Below are positions 9,350-17,332 of a DNA stretch of 64,000 bases, one piece after another (the stretch's first letter is position 1; every line of letters starts with the position of its first letter). The notes beneath the pieces are model-generated. The model was given only the letters and a program-made list of their open reading frames with translations, did no database searches and was not told where the DNA came from. The translations under genes were made by a program, and so were the position numbers. Source of the stretch: Curvibacter microcysteis (GTDB lineage: Bacteria; Pseudomonadota; Gammaproteobacteria; Burkholderiales; Burkholderiaceae_C); contig NZ_JAQSIO010000005.1 of the NCBI RefSeq assembly GCF_028649455.1, positions 222,028 through 286,027 on the forward strand, in the 5' to 3' direction.

Positions 9350-9988
9350 ATGGCACTCATCAAGACCCAGCCCCCCGAGACCCAAGGCCCCCAAGTACAA
9401 ACCGACGGCGCTTCGGCCACCGGACGCGACCGTGCTCAATTGCTGGCCCAGCTCCAGTCCGCCTCGGCCGAAGACCGCCGCTGGGCGGCCCGCGACTTGG
9501 TGGACTGCCCCGGCGTCAGCGGTGACCTGGTGCGTCACCTGCAAACCGAGACCGAAGGCTCGGTGCGCGAAGTCATCCTGACCACCTTGGTGCGCATCGG
9601 TGACGCCCAGTCGGTGGCCGGCCTGGTGGATTGCATGCGCAGCGAAGACGCCTCGCTGCGCAACGAGGCCATCGAGGCGCTCAAGCAACTGCCCACCGAA
9701 GTGGCGCCGATCATGCGCCAGTTGCTCAATGACGCTGACAGCGACATGCGCATCTTCGCCGTCAACGTGCTGGAGTCGCTGCGCCACCCCCTGGTGGAAG
9801 CGTGGCTGGCCGAAGTCATTGAACGCGACCCCCATGTGAATGTGTGTGCCACCGCGGTCGACCTGCTCGGTGAAGTGGGCTCCCGCGACGTCCTCGAAGC
9901 CTTGCTGCGCCTGAAAGACCGCTTCGCTCGCGAGCCCTACATCCAGTTTGCCGCCAACCTGGCGATCAAACGCATCAACGAAGGCTGA
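9350..9988 (+). CDS. HEAT-repeat protein in the chemosensory operon
   Basis: A 212-residue soluble protein. Residues about 30-205 consist of repeated helical pairs of the HEAT/PBS-lyase type, for example VRHLQTETEGSVREVILTTL, LRNEAIEALKQLP, MRIFAVNVLESLRHPLVEAW and ANLAIKRIN. Such repeats usually form scaffolds for protein-protein contacts. The ATG at 9350 is preceded by AAGGAACAGAC. It sits between cheB and cheR with gaps of 12 and 7 bases, so it is almost certainly part of the chemosensory complex or its adaptation system. The exact partner is unknown. Confidence 0.85.
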   Translation: MALIKTQPPETQGPQVQTDGASATGRDRAQLLAQLQSASAEDRRWAARDLVDCPGVSGDLVRHLQTETEGSVREVILTTLVRIGDAQSVAGLVDCMRSEDASLRNEAIEALKQLPTEVAPIMRQLLNDADSDMRIFAVNVLESLRHPLVEAWLAEVIERDPHVNVCATAVDLLGEVGSRDVLEALLRLKDRFAREPYIQFAANLAIKRINEG

Positions 9989-9995
9989 GTCGCTT

Positions 9996-10829
9996 ATGGC
10001 CGCCATCATCACCGACGAAGACTTCCAGAAATTCAGGGAGTTCTTCTACCGCAAGACGGGCATCCAGTTCGAAAACAGCAAGCGCTACTTTGTCGACAAG
10101 CGCCTGATCGAACGCATGGAAGCCACCGACAACAAGCTGTTTCGCAACTACTTCACCATGTTGCGATTCCAGGCCTCGGGCGAAGAGTTGCAGACGCTGA
10201 CCAACCTGATGACGGTCAACGAAACCTACTTCTTCCGCGAGGAATACCAGTTCAAGTGCCTGGTCGACTCGATCCTGCCCGAACTGGTGTCCAAGCGCCG
10301 CAGCGACAAGCCGCTGCGCATCTGGGTTATCCCCTCGTCCTCGGGCGAGGAGCCGTACTCGATCGCCATCTACCTGCTGGAACGCTGGGCCGACATCAAC
10401 CGCTATGACATCGAGATCATTGCCTCCGACATCGACACCCGCATCCTGGAGTCGGCCAAGCTGGGCCTGTACGGCGACCGGGCCGTGTCCCACCTGCCCG
10501 AGGCCTACCGGCAAAAGTACTTCCGGCGCAGCGCAGCGGGCTACCAGCTGATCGACGACGTGCGCCACGCGGTGGAGTTCTCCCGCGTGAACCTGTCGGA
10601 CCGCGCCGACACCCGGGCATTCCGCCACTTCGATGTGGTGTTCTGCCGCAACCTGTTGATCTACTTTGACGACGTCTCGCGCAAGGCTGCGGCTGAGACC
10701 TTCTTTGACGCGCTCAATCCAGGCGGTTTCATCTGCCTGGGGCACTCCGAATCCATGAGCCGAATTTCCTCGCTCTACCGCGTACGCAAATTCCCGGAGG
10801 CCATCGTTTACCAAAAACCCACGGAGTGA
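9996..10829 (+). CDS. cheR: chemotaxis protein methyltransferase CheR
   Basis: Transfers methyl groups from S-adenosylmethionine to receptor glutamates. The 277-residue product has the N-terminal helical CheR domain (residues 1-65) and the SAM-binding domain, with PSSSGEEPYSIAI as the SAM-loop motif and FDVVFCRNLLIYF near residues 208-220. I chose ATG 9996 (MAAIITDEDF) because the alignable CheR domain begins there. The frame extends upstream into the preceding gene. It lies 7 bases after the HEAT-repeat gene and 3 bases before cheY. The receptors in this island lack the pentapeptide that tethers some CheR proteins. Confidence 0.96.
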   Translation: MAAIITDEDFQKFREFFYRKTGIQFENSKRYFVDKRLIERMEATDNKLFRNYFTMLRFQASGEELQTLTNLMTVNETYFFREEYQFKCLVDSILPELVSKRRSDKPLRIWVIPSSSGEEPYSIAIYLLERWADINRYDIEIIASDIDTRILESAKLGLYGDRAVSHLPEAYRQKYFRRSAAGYQLIDDVRHAVEFSRVNLSDRADTRAFRHFDVVFCRNLLIYFDDVSRKAAAETFFDALNPGGFICLGHSESMSRISSLYRVRKFPEAIVYQKPTE

Positions 10830-10832
10830 CCC

Positions 10833-11204
10833 ATGAAACGCATTCTCATCATTGACGACGCCGCCACCGTGCGCATGTTTCACCGGGGCATTCTGGAAGG
10901 GGCCGGTTACCAAGTCGACGAAGCCGTCAACGGCGTCGAAGCCCTGGAAAAAGCCTTGCTGACGCCTTTTGACCTGTACATCGTGGACGTCAACATGCCC
11001 AAGCTCGACGGCTACGGCTTCCTGCGCGAACTGCGCAACCAGAACCTGCCCCAGGTGCCCGCCATCATGGTCTCCACCGAGGCCACGGCGGACGACCGCC
11101 GCCGCGCCTACGCCGCCGGCGCCAACCTGTACCTGGTCAAGCCCACGCGCCCGGATCAGCTGGTCGCCCCCATTGCCCTGCTGTTGGGAGAGGTCAGCCC
11201 ATGA
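10833..11204 (+). CDS. cheY: chemotaxis response regulator CheY
   Basis: A 123-residue stand-alone receiver. The acidic pocket is DD at residues 8-9, the phosphorylation site is Asp52 in IVDVNMPKLDG, the conserved Ser/Thr is in MVSTEA and the Lys in YLVKPT. It is placed directly before cheA with an ATGA overlap, so it is the likely principal phosphate acceptor from this kinase. Four stand-alone receivers occur in the island, and which one contacts the flagellar motor, if any, cannot be told from sequence. Confidence 0.9.
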   Translation: MKRILIIDDAATVRMFHRGILEGAGYQVDEAVNGVEALEKALLTPFDLYIVDVNMPKLDGYGFLRELRNQNLPQVPAIMVSTEATADDRRRAYAAGANLYLVKPTRPDQLVAPIALLLGEVSP

Positions 11205-13951
11205 ACCCCTTGCTCGAACAATTCCTGTCCGAGGCCCGCGACACCCTGGAAGCCATTGGCGTCCAGCTGATGGAGCTGGAGCACGCCCCGGACGACACCG
11301 AGCTGATGACCCAGCTGTTCCGCCTGGTGCACACGCTCAAGGGCAATTCGGGCTTGTTCGAGGTGCCGGAGATGACCCGCGTGCTGCACGCCGGCGAGGA
11401 CCTGATGGACGCCGTGCGCCACCAGGAAATCCCCTTCAGCGACACGCTGGCCGACCGCCTGCTGGACGCCATGGACTACGTGGCCCGGCTGTGCGATGAC
11501 ATGGAGGCGCAACGCCCCTTCACCGCCAGCACCGCGCAGGACGCCCAGGGCTTTGTCGATGCCTTGCGCGCCCTGATGCCCCAGCGCGAAACCGACGCAG
11601 CGGCCGACAGCGCGACGCCAGCCCAGCCGCTGTTGCAGGCCCCCACGGCCGAGCAACTGCTGGCCCTCCCCGAAGCCTTGCGCATGTCGCTGTGGCGCGC
11701 GGCGCAAAACGCCGCGCCCGATCAGCAGTTGATCTGGGGCGAGTACCAGCCCGACGAGCAGTGCTTCTTCCAGGGCGAAGACCCGCTGTACCTGCTGCGC
11801 CAACTGCCCGGCCTGGCCTGGGCCAGCGCAGGCCCCCGCCAAGCCTGGCCCGAGCTGGCCGTGCTCGACGCCTACCAATGCCAGCTGAACTTCCATTGGC
11901 TGGCCCTGGTGGACGAAGACGCGGTGGCGACCCACTTCCGCTACGTGCCCGAACAAGTGCGCAGCTGCCCCCTGAACCCGCTGTGCCTGGCCTTGCCCCA
12001 AGGCGACCCGAACGGCGGCCCGGTCTACGAAGACTTTGTCAGTGACGCGCTGGCCCTGCTGGCTGCGGGCGACACCGAAGGCCTGGCGCGCGCCGTGCGC
12101 TCGATGCTGGAGCTGTCCAACGCCCAGCTCTGGCTGTCCTCCGCCCTGCGCTGGTTGCAGCTGCTGCAAGAATCGCCCGCCGCCCCCGCCCCGGCGCTGC
12201 AAGCCCTGGTGCTGTCGTTGCGCCACTTGCAGGTGCCCGACTGGAGCAGCCTGCTGCTCGAGGCGAGCGCCCCCGCCAGCGTCCCGAGCGCGGCCCCGGC
12301 CCCCCGCCAGGCCAGCCCCGCCAGCGCTCCGGCGCCCAGCAACCTGGCGCCCGAAGCGGAGGCGGCTGACGAGTCGCCCGAAGCGGTGGCTTTCCGCGAC
12401 CTGCTGGCCGTGCAACGTGAAATCCTGTCCCTGCCCGATGACGCGCAATGGCTGGCTGGCCGCCTCAAGGCCGCCTCTGGTGCGCTGGGCGCCTGCTTGC
12501 GCGCCAACCAGCGCGACGACGAGCTGCCGGCCCTGGCCGCCGCCACCACCGACGCGCTGGCCGCCGGCAGCGCCGCGCCCCTGGCCGAATGGCTGGACCT
12601 GGCCTTTGCCGGCGCCCAAGGCGAGCTCAAGCGCGCGGCCCCGGCTCCGGCCCCGGTCCCAGCGGCAGTCGAAGCCGCCGCGCCCCACCCCGCCCCGGTC
12701 GCTGAGGACAGCGCCAACGCCCCAGCCCCGGCCGAAGCCGAGGCCCGCCAGGAGCGCCGCCACGAGGACCATGCCAGCACCAAGAGCCTGAAGGTGGACC
12801 AGGTCAAGATCGATCGGCTGATGAACCTGATCGGCGAAATGGTGGTGGCCAAGAACGCCATCCCCTACCTGGCCAACCGCGCCGAAACCCTGTACGGCGT
12901 GCGCGAACTCTCGCGTGAAATCAAGGCCCAGTACGCGGTCATCAACCGCATCTCCGAAGAGATGCAGGACGCCATCATGCAAGTGCGCATGATGCCGGTG
13001 TCCTTTGTGTTCCAGCGCTTTCCCCGCCTGGTGCGCGACCTGTCGCGCCGCCTGGGCAAAGAAGTCAACCTGGTGCTCGAAGGCGAGGACACCGCGGCGG
13101 ACAAGAACATCATCGAGTCCATCAGCGACCCGCTGGTGCACATGGTGCGCAACAGCCTGGACCACGGCCTGGAGATGCCCGAGCAGCGCCGCGCCGCCGG
13201 CAAGCCGGCCATGGGCCAGCTGCGCATCTCGGCCCGCCAAGAGGCCGACCGCGTGGTGATCGAGATCAGCGACGACGGCGCCGGCATCGACCCCGAGGTG
13301 ATCAAGTTCAAGGCCTATGAAAAAGGCCTGATCGACGAAGCCACGCTGGAGCGCATCACCCCGCAAGAGGCCATCAACTTGGTCTTTTTGCCGGGCTTCT
13401 CCACCGCGGAAGCCGTGTCCGACCTGTCGGGCCGCGGTGTGGGCATGGACGTGGTGCGCACCGCCATCGAGCGCGTCAACGGCAACATCGCCCTGGACAG
13501 CGTCAAGGGCCAAAGCACGACGATCCGCCTGTCCCTGCCCCTGTCCATGGCCGTCACCAATGTCATGACGATTGAGACCGATGGCCAGACCTTTGGCATC
13601 CCCATCGACATGGTGGTGGAGACCGTGCGCGTGCCGCGCAGCGCCATCCGAGGCATCAAGGACAACCTGGTCACCGTGCTGCGCGGTCGCGTGGTGCCGC
13701 TGAAGTCGCTCAACCGCCTGCTGGGCCTGGCGGCCCCGCCGCTGTGCAACGACAACGACGAGTTGGCCGTGCTGGTGGTGCGCATCGGCGACGACGTGCT
13801 GGGCCTGCTGGTCGATGCCTTCAAAGAAACCACCGACATCATCCTCAAGCCCCTGGCCGGGGTGCTGGGGGGCCTGAGCCTGTACAGCGGCTCGGCCCTG
13901 CTGGGCGACGGCTCGGTGCTGATGGTGCTCAACGTCAAGGAGATGGTGTGA
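11201..13951 (+). CDS. cheA: chemotaxis histidine kinase CheA, long form
   Basis: Kinase core of the array, 916 residues. The N-terminal Hpt domain carries the phosphorylated His44 in LVHTLKGNSG. Residues about 150-270 form an extra globular region (WGEYQPDEQCFFQGEDPLY), perhaps replacing the usual CheY/CheB-binding P2 domain. An Ala/Pro-rich linker follows. Dimerisation begins near residue 527 (KIDRLMNLIGEM). The ATPase domain holds the N box (HMVRNSLDHGLE), DDGAGID and GRGVGMDVV. The CheW-like regulatory domain fills the last 140 residues. All catalytic motifs are intact. It overlaps cheY by ATGA, and its stop overlaps the next start (TGATG). Confidence 0.96.
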   Translation: MNPLLEQFLSEARDTLEAIGVQLMELEHAPDDTELMTQLFRLVHTLKGNSGLFEVPEMTRVLHAGEDLMDAVRHQEIPFSDTLADRLLDAMDYVARLCDDMEAQRPFTASTAQDAQGFVDALRALMPQRETDAAADSATPAQPLLQAPTAEQLLALPEALRMSLWRAAQNAAPDQQLIWGEYQPDEQCFFQGEDPLYLLRQLPGLAWASAGPRQAWPELAVLDAYQCQLNFHWLALVDEDAVATHFRYVPEQVRSCPLNPLCLALPQGDPNGGPVYEDFVSDALALLAAGDTEGLARAVRSMLELSNAQLWLSSALRWLQLLQESPAAPAPALQALVLSLRHLQVPDWSSLLLEASAPASVPSAAPAPRQASPASAPAPSNLAPEAEAADESPEAVAFRDLLAVQREILSLPDDAQWLAGRLKAASGALGACLRANQRDDELPALAAATTDALAAGSAAPLAEWLDLAFAGAQGELKRAAPAPAPVPAAVEAAAPHPAPVAEDSANAPAPAEAEARQERRHEDHASTKSLKVDQVKIDRLMNLIGEMVVAKNAIPYLANRAETLYGVRELSREIKAQYAVINRISEEMQDAIMQVRMMPVSFVFQRFPRLVRDLSRRLGKEVNLVLEGEDTAADKNIIESISDPLVHMVRNSLDHGLEMPEQRRAAGKPAMGQLRISARQEADRVVIEISDDGAGIDPEVIKFKAYEKGLIDEATLERITPQEAINLVFLPGFSTAEAVSDLSGRGVGMDVVRTAIERVNGNIALDSVKGQSTTIRLSLPLSMAVTNVMTIETDGQTFGIPIDMVVETVRVPRSAIRGIKDNLVTVLRGRVVPLKSLNRLLGLAAPPLCNDNDELAVLVVRIGDDVLGLLVDAFKETTDIILKPLAGVLGGLSLYSGSALLGDGSVLMVLNVKEMV

Positions 13952-14208
13952 TGGGACTCGAATTCCAAAAAAAGCAAGTGCTGCTCACCGGCCTGGTCGG
14001 TGTCGAAGAAGCCGAAAACCTGCTGGCCTGGCTGCAAAAAAAACCGGGCGCCAGCGCCGACCTCTCGGCCTGCGAGCACCTGCACCCGGCCAATTTACAG
14101 GTGCTGATGGCGGCCCGCACCCCCATCAAAGCCTGGCCCGCCGACCCGCTGCTGGCCAGCTTGCTTCAATCCGCGCTGGCTGCGCCCACCCCCGCCAAGG
14201 AACAATGA
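13951..14208 (+). CDS. small STAS-like protein downstream of cheA
   Basis: An 85-residue protein whose central stretch SADLSACEHLHPANLQVLMA resembles the core of STAS (anti-anti-sigma) domains, where a serine or threonine follows an aspartate at the helix start. Here DLSACEHL is the matching place. Resemblance is weak, so STAS is a suggestion rather than an assignment. The start overlaps the cheA stop by one base and the stop overlaps the next gene by ATGA, so it is translated with both. A role linking the kinase to the following receiver-receptor pair is possible. Confidence 0.6.
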   Translation: MGLEFQKKQVLLTGLVGVEEAENLLAWLQKKPGASADLSACEHLHPANLQVLMAARTPIKAWPADPLLASLLQSALAAPTPAKEQ

Positions 14209-14585
14209 ACATGGCCAAAACCATTTTGGTGGTCGACGACTCCGCGACCATGACCCTGAGTCTCAAATCCAGCCTGGAGCTCAATGGCTTCAAGGTGGAC
14301 AGCGCCCCTGACGGCTTCGCGGCCCTGGAGAAGCTCAAGCGCGGCCTCAAGCCCGACCTGATCATCACCGACATCAACATGCCCCGCATGGACGGCATGG
14401 AGCTGATCCGCCAGGTCAAGGCCCTGCCGGGCATGCGCTTCACGCCCATCCTGACCCTGACCACCGAAAGCGACTCGCGCAAGCGCGACGAGTGCAAAAA
14501 GCTCGGCGCCACAGGCTGGCTGGTCAAGCCCGTGTCGGGACCGGACCTGGTGAAGATCGTCAAACAAGTCGTGATCGGCGTCTGA
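14205..14585 (+). CDS. single-domain response regulator, paralogue of the one at 3357
   Basis: A 126-residue receiver with the acidic pocket DD at residues 11-12, phosphorylation site Asp56 in ITDINMPRMDG, Thr in TLTTESD and Lys in WLVKPV. It is strikingly similar to the product at 3357-3722. It starts by ATGA overlap with the STAS-like gene, with AAGGAACA just ahead. ATG 14211 is an alternative start two codons in. The next gene, 15 bases on, is a membrane chemoreceptor paralogous to the one that follows the other copy, so the pair is duplicated as a unit. Confidence 0.92.
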   Translation: MNMAKTILVVDDSATMTLSLKSSLELNGFKVDSAPDGFAALEKLKRGLKPDLIITDINMPRMDGMELIRQVKALPGMRFTPILTLTTESDSRKRDECKKLGATGWLVKPVSGPDLVKIVKQVVIGV

Positions 14586-14600
14586 GCCCGAAAGTCCTTC

Positions 14601-15875
14601 ATGACCGCCGACACCCCCCTCCACCCAGCCCAGCACAGCGCTGCGGCCAAGCCGGCAAATGCCTGGCCGGGCCAGCTGCTGCTGTGCGGTGCCAGCGCCG
14701 GCACGACCCTGGGCTTGCTGCTGGTCCTGGGCTCGCCCCTGACCATCACCTCCTGCGCGCTGGGGCTGCTGGCCGCTGCACTGGTCACCGCCCTGGCGCA
14801 AGCCTGGCCGCGCCGCTGGACCGGTGGCGCGGGGGCCCGCCGCCGCAGCGCGCGACGCGACCGCCTGCCCGTGACCGAGGCCGTGGCCGAGGTGCGCGAG
14901 GTCGCGCCCTACCTGCGGGTGATCAGCGGCCAACTCGACGGCGCCCTGCAACAAACCGAAGACGGCGTGCTGGCCCTGATCCGCTTGCTCAATGAGATGG
15001 AGCAAAACGCCTCGGAGCAAGTGCACCGCATTCAGGACTCGCAGCGCAACGGCGAAGAGCTGCTGGGCGTGATCCGCGAGAAACTGCTGATCGACAAACA
15101 GCTGGGCGCCATCCTGCAGATGTTTGTGGACCGGCAAGAAGAAGAGATTGGCGCCAACCTGCAACGCATCCAGCGCCTGCAAGAAGTGAAGGCCTTGGGG
15201 CCGCTGGTGGATGTGATCGCCAGCGTGGCCCAGCAGACCAACTTCCTGGCCATCAACGCAGCGATCGAAGCCGCCCGCGCGGGTCCTTCGGGCCGGGGTT
15301 TTGCCGTGGTCGCGACCGAGGTGCGCCAGCTGTCCACCCGCACCGCCTCGGCGGCGCAGGAAATTGCACGCCGCATCAGCGCCGCGACCGTCAACATTGA
15401 CGTCGAGCTGCGCCAGGCCAACGAGGCCTCAGCGCGCAATGCCTCGACCGGCAACATGCGCAACGTGCTGGGCGACATCCGCGCCATGCAGTCGCGTTTT
15501 GAAGAAGCCTCTTCGGGCAACCGCATGCAGGAGATGATCGACGCGGTCAGCGCCGGCCACCTTCACATGTCGGAGCTGCTGACCCAGGCCCTGGGCCACA
15601 TCCAGTTCCATGACGTGATGCGCCAACGCGTGGCGCAATCGCAAGAGGCCATGCTGGAGCTCGACGAGCACCTGCAAACCATGGCCAACCAGATGCACGA
15701 CCAGCCCTGGGACCCCGAAGGCCTGCTGTCGCTGCGCCAGCGCCTGGAGTCGCAGATCGAGCGCTATGTGATGCACAGCCAGATCGAGACCCACGCCGCC
15801 GCCACGGGGGCCTCAGCCGACAGCGACAGCGCACCGGCCGCCGACCCGAGCCGCCCCAAAATTGAACTGTTTTAA
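14601..15875 (+). CDS. membrane chemoreceptor with CheZ-like C-terminal motif, second copy
   Basis: A 424-residue methyl-accepting protein with two adjacent membrane helices (about 24-44 and 48-68) joined by a very short loop, so no periplasmic sensor. The receptor tip is at about residues 211-228 ([17 protein letters not shown]). Residues 336-342 read FHDVMRQ, matching the DxxxQ spacing of the CheZ active site (Asp338, Gln342). The protein ends KIELF after a YVMHSQ segment that is also shared with the product at 2083. It is paralogous over its length to that product and follows a paralogous receiver gene. Confidence 0.88.
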   Translation: MTADTPLHPAQHSAAAKPANAWPGQLLLCGASAGTTLGLLLVLGSPLTITSCALGLLAAALVTALAQAWPRRWTGGAGARRRSARRDRLPVTEAVAEVREVAPYLRVISGQLDGALQQTEDGVLALIRLLNEMEQNASEQVHRIQDSQRNGEELLGVIREKLLIDKQLGAILQMFVDRQEEEIGANLQRIQRLQEVKALGPLVDVIASVAQQTNFLAINAAIEAARAGPSGRGFAVVATEVRQLSTRTASAAQEIARRISAATVNIDVELRQANEASARNASTGNMRNVLGDIRAMQSRFEEASSGNRMQEMIDAVSAGHLHMSELLTQALGHIQFHDVMRQRVAQSQEAMLELDEHLQTMANQMHDQPWDPEGLLSLRQRLESQIERYVMHSQIETHAAATGASADSDSAPAADPSRPKIELF

Positions 15876-15881
15876 GGTCCC

Positions 15882-16637
15882 ATGGCACGCACCCTCGTCA
15901 TCAGCAACCGCAAGGGCGGCTCAGGCAAAACGGCCAGCGCCGTCAACATCGCCGCCGAACTGGCCGCGCGGGGCCAACGCGTGCTCCTGATCGACCTGGA
16001 CAGCCAGGGCCATTGCGCCCTGGGCCTGGGTCTGAAGCCCGGGCGCGAGGCCCCCACGCTGCACAGCTTCATGGCCGGTCATCACACGCTGGCCAGCGCC
16101 ATCCAGGCCAGCGCCTGGCCCGGTCTGGACCTGATCCCCGGCGACCCCTTGTTCGATCACGGCTCGGGCCGCAGCGGCGAGTTGCTGCTGCGCGAAGCCT
16201 TGGCCAGCGAGGGCCTGCAAGCGCGCTACGACTACATCGTGCTCGACACACCGCCCTCGCTGGACGCCCTGCTGCTCAATGCCCTGAGCGCAGCCGACCG
16301 CGTGCTGGTGTCCTTCGTGCCGCACTTTCTGGCGGGCGAAGGCGTGCGCCAACTGGCCCGGGTGTTGTTCCGCGTGGCCAGCCGGGGCGGTAACGAGGGC
16401 CTGCGCGTGCTGGGCTTCCTGCCCGTGATGCTGGACAGCCGCATCGGGCTGCACCGCCAGGTCAGCCAGGGCCTGGCCCAGCAGTTTGGCCAGGCCCGCC
16501 TGCTGCCTGGCGTGCGCAACGACATCCGCGTGGCCGAGGCCTTTGCCGCCGGCTGCCCGCTGCGCGTGCACGCGCCACACAGCCGCGCCGCCGCCGACTA
16601 CAGCGCCGCCGTGAACCACCTTCTGGCGCGCTGGTGA
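15882..16637 (+). CDS. ParA/MinD-type ATPase of the chemosensory island
   Basis: A 251-residue P-loop ATPase. The deviant Walker A motif KGGSGKT (residues 11-17) has the signature lysine typical of ParA/MinD proteins. IDLDSQGH and the Walker B region YIVLDTPPS follow. No DNA-binding N-terminal domain and no parB partner are nearby. ParA-like proteins such as PpfA and ParC position cytoplasmic or polar chemosensory arrays in other bacteria, and a role in placing this array is the natural inference. It lies 6 bases after the chemoreceptor gene, so it is cotranscribed. Confidence 0.9.
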   Translation: MARTLVISNRKGGSGKTASAVNIAAELAARGQRVLLIDLDSQGHCALGLGLKPGREAPTLHSFMAGHHTLASAIQASAWPGLDLIPGDPLFDHGSGRSGELLLREALASEGLQARYDYIVLDTPPSLDALLLNALSAADRVLVSFVPHFLAGEGVRQLARVLFRVASRGGNEGLRVLGFLPVMLDSRIGLHRQVSQGLAQQFGQARLLPGVRNDIRVAEAFAAGCPLRVHAPHSRAAADYSAAVNHLLARW

Positions 16638-16687
16638 ACCGCCGCCCCGCCCACCGATTGACCCGTTTGCAACCCCGTACCCACACC

Positions 16688-17332
16688 ATGCCCACCAGCG
16701 CCACCAAAGAGGTTCTGACCACCCGCGAAGCTGCCCGGATCCTGGGCGTGTCGGTGAGCTCCGTGCAACGCCTGGTGATGGATCACGCACTGGAAGCCTG
16801 GCTCACCCCGGGGGGCCATCGGCGCATTTCCCGCCGCGCCATCGAGCACCTGCGCAGCAGCGCGCCCGGCCACCAGCCCGCCGCGCGCGTGACGCCGGTC
16901 GACGGTCTGAAAATCCTGCTGGTGGATGACGACGCCGAGCAGCGTGAGCAGCTGTTGAGCAGCCTGCGCGAAAGCGCTCGCCCCCTGGCGCTGAGCTGGG
17001 CCGTGGACGCCTCACAAGCCCTGATCCAGATCGAGCGCCATCGGCCCGACCTGGTGATCACCGACTTGCTGATGAAGCCCCTGGACGGCTTTCACCTGAT
17101 CAACACCCTGGCCACCGAGCGCGAGTACGCCGACATCGCTGTGCTGGTCGTGACCGGCCTGCGCCCTGCAGACGCGGCACAGCACGGCCAGTTGCCCAGC
17201 TGGGTCACGGTCTACACCAAGCCCGTGGCTGCGCAACGGCTGGTGGGCTATGTCGACGCCCTGCTCAGCCGCCAGCTGCGCGCCCTCCAACCGCGTCCCC
17301 AACGCGCTCTCGGGCGTGGAGTGTGTCCATGA
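16688..17332 (+). CDS. excisionase-type DNA-binding domain fused to a receiver domain
   Basis: A 214-residue protein. Residues 8-55 form a MerR/excisionase-family helix-turn-helix (TTREAARILGVSVSSVQRLV and GGHRRISRRAIEHL). Residues 75-205 are a receiver with acidic pocket DDD at 80-82, phosphorylation site Asp126 in ITDLLMKPLDG and Lys in VYTKPV. The DNA-binding part precedes the receiver, the reverse of classical response regulators. Start: ATG 16688 begins right at the conserved domain. A GTG at 16634 overlapping the ParA stop is possible. The stop overlaps the next kinase gene by ATGA, suggesting kinase-regulator partnership. Confidence 0.85.
   Translation: MPTSATKEVLTTREAARILGVSVSSVQRLVMDHALEAWLTPGGHRRISRRAIEHLRSSAPGHQPAARVTPVDGLKILLVDDDAEQREQLLSSLRESARPLALSWAVDASQALIQIERHRPDLVITDLLMKPLDGFHLINTLATEREYADIAVLVVTGLRPADAAQHGQLPSWVTVYTKPVAAQRLVGYVDALLSRQLRALQPRPQRALGRGVCP

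Noticed and set aside
7766..10012. Minus-strand open frame of 748 codons across cheB and the HEAT-repeat gene
   Set aside because: Antisense to three confident genes, and the His/Gly/Gln-rich translation has no recognisable domain.
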